NCBI GenBank assembly: GCA_018261735.1
Contig: JAGTRM010000033.1
Coordinates: 1-45,050 of the forward strand
Source: Pseudomonadota bacterium
GTDB taxonomy: Bacteria > Pseudomonadota > Gammaproteobacteria > Burkholderiales > Chitinibacteraceae
Length of the DNA stretch: 45,050 nucleotides
Direction of reading: 5' to 3'
Numbering within the stretch: position 1 is the stretch's first letter; the number at the start of each line of letters is the position of its first letter. A program made the position numbers and the translations under genes. Positions 41,517-45,050 of this stretch are shown here, in pieces. Below the pieces are notes generated by a model. It did not search any database. It had not been told where the DNA came from and saw only the letters and a list, made by a program, of their open reading frames with translations.

Positions 41517-42635
41517 TCAGAAGTCCGTCCGCATCCCCACGCTTACGGCCTTGACCGTGGCTCCGGCACCGGCACTAAGACCCGTGCCTGTGGTAATCGA
41601 GCTTGTCAATTTGGAGCCCGCAGTCTTTCCGTTGCGGGTGTAGTTCACGCCAGAGGTGAGCATGGTCTGTTTGCTCAGGCTGTAATTCAGGCCCAGCGAT
41701 ACTCCCCAGGTTTTCGAATCAGCCACTTTGCTGCCGTTGTACTTGCCGTCCTGCAGCTGGCCATAACCCACGGCATATTGGTATTTGCCGACCAGATAGG
41801 TCGTGCCCAAGCCCCAGCTATCCTGTTTGCCCACGTTTCCGCTGGCATCCTTGCGATCGACATGGTTCCAGGCCGCGCTGATGTTCAGGCCTTCCAGCGG
41901 TTTGGCATTGGCACCGATGATGAGGGTCTTGTAGTGGGCGTCTTTGGCAACGGTTGAAGCTTCTGCCTTGGACGAACTGTTGTTATCAACCTGCTTGTAA
42001 GCAACACCGACATCAAACCAGGCATCGTTATAGAAAGCAGATCCGCCATAGCCCCGGGCAAAGGTAATGTCGGTCACCGTTGTTGTGTTGGGATCATCAA
42101 TTTTTGAGCCGAAGTCGTACTGGGCCTTGAAGCCAAAACCACTAAACTTGGGCGAGTTGTACTGCAGCAGGTTGGTCGGCTTGGTGGCCCCGCGACGCAC
42201 GAAATTCACCACGCCCCCCGAGGTCTCCTCGATATTGTTGACGCCCCGATAGAAGTCCCCCATCGATTGGTCGATCAGATCATCGTAGCGGCCGGCCTGG
42301 AGCCTGCCGAAATCGCCACCAATGGCGACAAAGGTATTGCGATCACCGAAGACCGGGGTGGAGGTACCGTCATTCGCGCTGGCACCAACACGCGGGCGAT
42401 GCTCGGATTGCCAGTAGACCGTCAGGCCGTTATCCAGCTTGTCGGCGCCACGGAAACCCAGGCGGGATGACTGGTCAACCAGACGCACCTTGTTGACGTT
42501 GTTCGCAGCGGTCGTTGCACCGGATACCGAATCGTATTCGATTGCGGTACGCAAGGAACCATAGACGGTTACTTCCGACATGGCCAACGGAGATATGGCC
42601 AGACCCGCAATGGCTATTGCCAGGTATTTTTTCAT
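41517..42635 (-). CDS. Betaproteobacterial-type general porin
   Basis: A 372-residue outer-membrane trimeric porin. The signal peptide is MKKYLAIAIAGLAISPLAMS and the barrel begins EVTVYGSLRTAIEYDS. Typical porin blocks follow: SRLGFRGADKLDNGLTVYWQ, a FVAIGGDFGRLQAGRYDD loop, and the C-terminal strand ending in Phe (VGMRTDF), the BAM assembly signal. AGGGGGA precedes the ATG. It starts 28 bp after the PL4 stop on the same strand, so lyase and porin probably form an operon and the porin may pass pectin fragments. Specificity is inference. Confidence 0.93.
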   Translation of the reverse strand: MKKYLAIAIAGLAISPLAMSEVTVYGSLRTAIEYDSVSGATTAANNVNKVRLVDQSSRLGFRGADKLDNGLTVYWQSEHRPRVGASANDGTSTPVFGDRNTFVAIGGDFGRLQAGRYDDLIDQSMGDFYRGVNNIEETSGGVVNFVRRGATKPTNLLQYNSPKFSGFGFKAQYDFGSKIDDPNTTTVTDITFARGYGGSAFYNDAWFDVGVAYKQVDNNSSSKAEASTVAKDAHYKTLIIGANAKPLEGLNISAAWNHVDRKDASGNVGKQDSWGLGTTYLVGKYQYAVGYGQLQDGKYNGSKVADSKTWGVSLGLNYSLSKQTMLTSGVNYTRNGKTAGSKLTSSITTGTGLSAGAGATVKAVSVGMRTDF

Positions 42636-42663
42636 TTATTTCCCCCTGAATTATTTATATCGA

Positions 42664-44373
42664 TTAGTTGACTGCTTCCCAATTGATGGCATCGTACATG
42701 AATGCCCCGCCCTGATTGCGCAGGGTGACAACATTGGCACCGACCTTCAAATGCTCTGCAGGAATATCGATGCTTTCGTTGTGATACAGCCCATTTTGCA
42801 ATGCCCCGCGATAAATGGTCTTGTCATTGGCGTAATTAATATTGGCGATCTGCTTGCCATTCACCAATACAATCATTTGTGGCGCACTCGGTTTGGTCAT
42901 GCCACTGCTGCTGGCCGAGGAAAAGGCAATATTCAGCCGGCGTGGTGATTTGATGTCTTTTTCATCAAAGTGGATATTCCAATCGCCAAATTTTGTTTGC
43001 GCATAGAACCAGTCACCGGCTTTGTTGCTGCCAATTTTATAATCCAGAGTTTCCGGTGTTTTTGTCTGCCATTCATAATTTCTTGGCTGCCCGGCCAGCT
43101 TGAATTCACCAGCCGTCCTGTCGGCCATGCCGATATGCCAGAGATAGGTGCCCTTTGCCGGCAATCCGATATCGCCAAGATCGGTTTTTGATGCTTGAAC
43201 GACCAATTCTTTCTGATACAAATTGCCTTGCTCAATGCCGTTTTGCGAATAAACCGTCAGGGCATAGCTGCCGGGTCGAATTGTAGAAATGCTGAATTTT
43301 CCATTGGCGTCGGTCTGCGCGTGATACAGATAACCCTTGGTCTGGAGCTCGGGATCGCCGCGAACGGGGGAAACGACCACATTCAGGATTTCACCGCTGC
43401 GGCCATTGATCCGGCCGCTGATTTCACCCCGTTGCAGCGGATAGAGTTTTTCGCTGACCCAGTTGAACGGCCATTTTGCCTTTTGCAATTTGGCATGCTC
43501 GCGGGCATCGGCAATGACGGCCTCATCCTTGCCCTGGTTCACATAGAGTTGCCACGGGCCGTAGAGTTTTTCCCAGCCAGGCTGGGCCATCATGTCCGGC
43601 GTACCCATGTGCGCGCCCGTCATGTAGTTGAGGATGATGGCATCCTGGTGAACCATCAGATCCTGCTTGAGCGGCCCGCCGGAGAAATAGTCATGGTTGA
43701 CCGGGATGAACCAGGCCCCATAACCGCCGCCGAAAGAGCCCCAGAATTCATTCTTGCGCTGATAATCAACCAGATCGTATTTGGAATAGACTTTTCCATC
43801 GGGCAGTTTCCAGGTTTCATCCTGCACCAGCGGCATCTTTTCCAGATCGCCATAAAGCTGCGGCGTACTGATGCCATTGGCGGTGTAGAGATGATTCATC
43901 AGGGCCGAATTGAAACGATAGATGGTGCGCAATTCGCTGACCAGAACTTCCTTGTCGGTGGTATTCCTGGCAATAACATAGGAATACAGTCCACTCTCGC
44001 CCTTGGTCATCACCAGGTGATATTCCAGATAAATCTTGCCGTTTTTCTCGGTCCAGGCAATATGGGCGCGCTCGCCCGTGTCTTCGATGACTTTCAATGC
44101 TTCCGGATTGAAATGCGTTACACCTCGGGAATGGTAATCCAGATAGAAGCTGCGAATACGACTCGGGTCGCGTCCGGCGCCGGACAGATTCTCAACCAGA
44201 TTAACGCCATTCTTGATCACGGATTTGGCGCTGGCGTCCGCCCCAAAAACAAATTTGACCAGGCCATTGTCCAGTGTCGCGGCAAGACCGGACACGGAAA
44301 GCGAAACTTTCTCTTCCGCAGCAAACAAGGAAGCGGAAACCAGTAAGGCAATACATCCAAGGGTTTTCTTCAT
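42664..44373 (-). CDS. Rhamnogalacturonan lyase, polysaccharide lyase family 4
   Basis: A 569-residue exported protein. The signal peptide MKKTLGCIALLVSASLFA is followed by a PL4 layout: a catalytic beta-sandwich at about 22-310 (VKFVFGADASAKSVIKNGVN, NEFWGSFGGGYGAWFIPVN), a fibronectin-III-like domain at about 315-395 (RGEISGRINGRSGEILNVVV, FSISTIRPGSYALTVYSQNG), and a C-terminal carbohydrate-binding-like sandwich (TYLWHIGMADRTAGEFK to YDAINWEAVN). PL4 enzymes cut rhamnogalacturonan I by beta-elimination. The ATG at 44373 follows GGAGG; the ATG at 44385 overlaps that site. The gene is visibly more AT-rich than polA or lapB, which fits acquisition. The porin gene follows. Confidence 0.88.
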   Translation of the reverse strand: MKKTLGCIALLVSASLFAAEEKVSLSVSGLAATLDNGLVKFVFGADASAKSVIKNGVNLVENLSGAGRDPSRIRSFYLDYHSRGVTHFNPEALKVIEDTGERAHIAWTEKNGKIYLEYHLVMTKGESGLYSYVIARNTTDKEVLVSELRTIYRFNSALMNHLYTANGISTPQLYGDLEKMPLVQDETWKLPDGKVYSKYDLVDYQRKNEFWGSFGGGYGAWFIPVNHDYFSGGPLKQDLMVHQDAIILNYMTGAHMGTPDMMAQPGWEKLYGPWQLYVNQGKDEAVIADAREHAKLQKAKWPFNWVSEKLYPLQRGEISGRINGRSGEILNVVVSPVRGDPELQTKGYLYHAQTDANGKFSISTIRPGSYALTVYSQNGIEQGNLYQKELVVQASKTDLGDIGLPAKGTYLWHIGMADRTAGEFKLAGQPRNYEWQTKTPETLDYKIGSNKAGDWFYAQTKFGDWNIHFDEKDIKSPRRLNIAFSSASSSGMTKPSAPQMIVLVNGKQIANINYANDKTIYRGALQNGLYHNESIDIPAEHLKVGANVVTLRNQGGAFMYDAINWEAVN

Positions 44374-44449
44374 TTTTTCCTCCATGCAAGTTGTAGTCGT
44401 AAATTACTTGTTTCATTTCAACGAATCCTTTGCTGCTTTGCCAGCCAGA

Positions 44450-44523
44450 TTGAAAATTTGTCTGTATTTCAATAGGCCATCCTATTCTTTACATGAATTA
44501 ACGGTTTTTTGTTGTTACCGTTC
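44450..44523. promoter_or_regulatory. Cluster of inverted repeats upstream of the PL4-porin operon
   Basis: Three dyads lie in the 230-bp promoter region: TTGAAA...TTTCAA (44450-44472), AATAGG-CCAT-CCTATT (44471-44486, perfect) and AACGGT...ACCGTT around 44500-44521 with an 11-bp spacer. They are candidate operators. None matches the GH28 operator, so control may differ. Confidence 0.4.
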
Positions 44524-44554
44524 ACAACTTTAATCCGTCCACCGAACTATGGAT

Positions 44555-44578
44555 AAAAAAACCCCCGCATTGCGGGGG
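44555..44578 (-). terminator. Terminator after the ABC ATPase gene
   Basis: Arms CCCCCGC / GCGGGGG with a 3-nt loop. Read on the minus strand it is followed by seven T. It ends the ATPase transcript just before the PL4 promoter region. Confidence 0.92.
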
Positions 44579-44605
44579 CTTTGCACTGCATTTGAAGCGA
44601 TATCG

Positions 44606-45050
44606 TTACAGCGAGATATTGGCGTTCGTTTCCACATCAAAGATATGGCAGTGCTCCATGCGCGGGCAGAAGTCATACATCTCGCCGCGCTTCTTCTGGA
44701 AGATCTCGCGCAGCGTGTCCGCTTCCATCCGGGCCGTGAACGGCACTTCGCCGATCTCGAAATAGGCGAACACTTCATGCCCCATGTGCTCGACGATGCG
44801 CATGCGCCCCGGCACGGTGGTCGTGGCGCCGGGCAGCGTTTCGCGCGAGCCGATGTGCTCGGGGCGGATGCCGAACTTCACCTTCTTGCCCACGTAGCCG
44901 CGCACCTTGTCGGCCTTCTCGGCCGGCAGCGGCAGGATATGGCCGCCGATACTCACGCCCAGCCCGGCGCCGTCCTGCACGATCTCGGCATCGTTGATGT
45001 TCATTTCCGGCGAGCCGATGAAGCCCGCGACAAAGGTGTTGGCCGGCTTG
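44606..45050 (-). CDS. Sugar ABC transporter ATP-binding protein, C-terminal part (MalK/UgpC family)
   Basis: Partial: the frame continues past the window edge. The visible 148 residues begin KPANTFVAGFIGSPEMN, which is the end of the nucleotide-binding domain of MalK/UgpC/MsmK ATPases, followed by the regulatory OB-fold (TOBE) domain with FGIRPEHIGSRE, GRMRIVEHMGHEVFAYFEIG and a short His-containing tail. Such ATPases energise carbohydrate importers and often serve several of them. An internal ATG at 45004 is not the start because the upstream codons match the family. The permease genes probably lie beyond 45050. Confidence 0.92.
   Translation of the reverse strand, partial: KPANTFVAGFIGSPEMNINDAEIVQDGAGLGVSIGGHILPLPAEKADKVRGYVGKKVKFGIRPEHIGSRETLPGATTTVPGRMRIVEHMGHEVFAYFEIGEVPFTARMEADTLREIFQKKRGEMYDFCPRMEHCHIFDVETNANISL

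Overview
The window is chromosomal DNA from a Gram-negative bacterium, most likely a betaproteobacterium. Evidence: polA preceded by a DUF2782 gene, hisE-hinT-tatABC gene order, a betaproteobacterial-type porin, CzcE-family proteins, TRAP and type I secretion systems, and dense GC-rich coding. A Rhodocyclales-like host is a guess from the mix of a Lap-type adhesin system and pectin-degradation genes. No rRNA, tRNA, CRISPR array or prophage was seen.

Layout. (1) 1-5660, all minus strand: a Lap-type type I secretion operon (lapB-like ABC exporter, lapC-like fusion protein, LuxR-family regulator), then the N-terminal part of a giant surface adhesin with a TAAG cleavage site in its retention module. 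(2) 5750-6014: a 265-bp structured element with 31-bp terminal inverted repeats, probably a MITE. (3) 6014-15510: housekeeping genes (FAD-linked oxidase, DUF2782, LOG-family nucleotide hydrolase, polA, FMN reductase, rlmF, a periplasmic binding protein, a small unknown protein, ppiC, an NTF2-like secreted protein). (4) 15806-21370: two tandem copies of a CusS/CusR-like two-component system, each divergent from a CzcE-family periplasmic protein, with ATTACA-N4-TGTAAT operators between. (5) 21586-32431: chemoreceptor, bioB, an isolated recD, a TRAP transporter in the order P-M-Q, an rRNA pseudouridine synthase and an Aer-like PAS chemoreceptor. (6) 32559-36585, minus strand: hisE-hinT-tatA-tatB-tatC-pglL-like. 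(7) 36686-45050, minus strand: a pectin/rhamnogalacturonan locus (GH28 Tat lipoprotein, Gfo/Idh/MocA oxidoreductase, sugar-binding protein, porin, PL4 lyase, and the end of a MalK/UgpC-type ATPase).

How the genes may work together. In region 7 the PL4 lyase would cut rhamnogalacturonan, the porin would admit fragments, the GH28 enzyme would trim galacturonyl residues, and the ABC transporter would import the products. The GH28 enzyme carries a twin-arginine signal and lies beside the tat operon, so export by that operon's translocase is likely. Its promoter has an operator-like palindrome between the -35 and -10 boxes. In region 1 the transporter, its regulator and the adhesin are collinear, and an 8-2-8 palindrome upstream of the adhesin suits a NarL-type regulator. 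Starts were often moved inward from the longest open frame to the ATG with a Shine-Dalgarno sequence; each case is noted.
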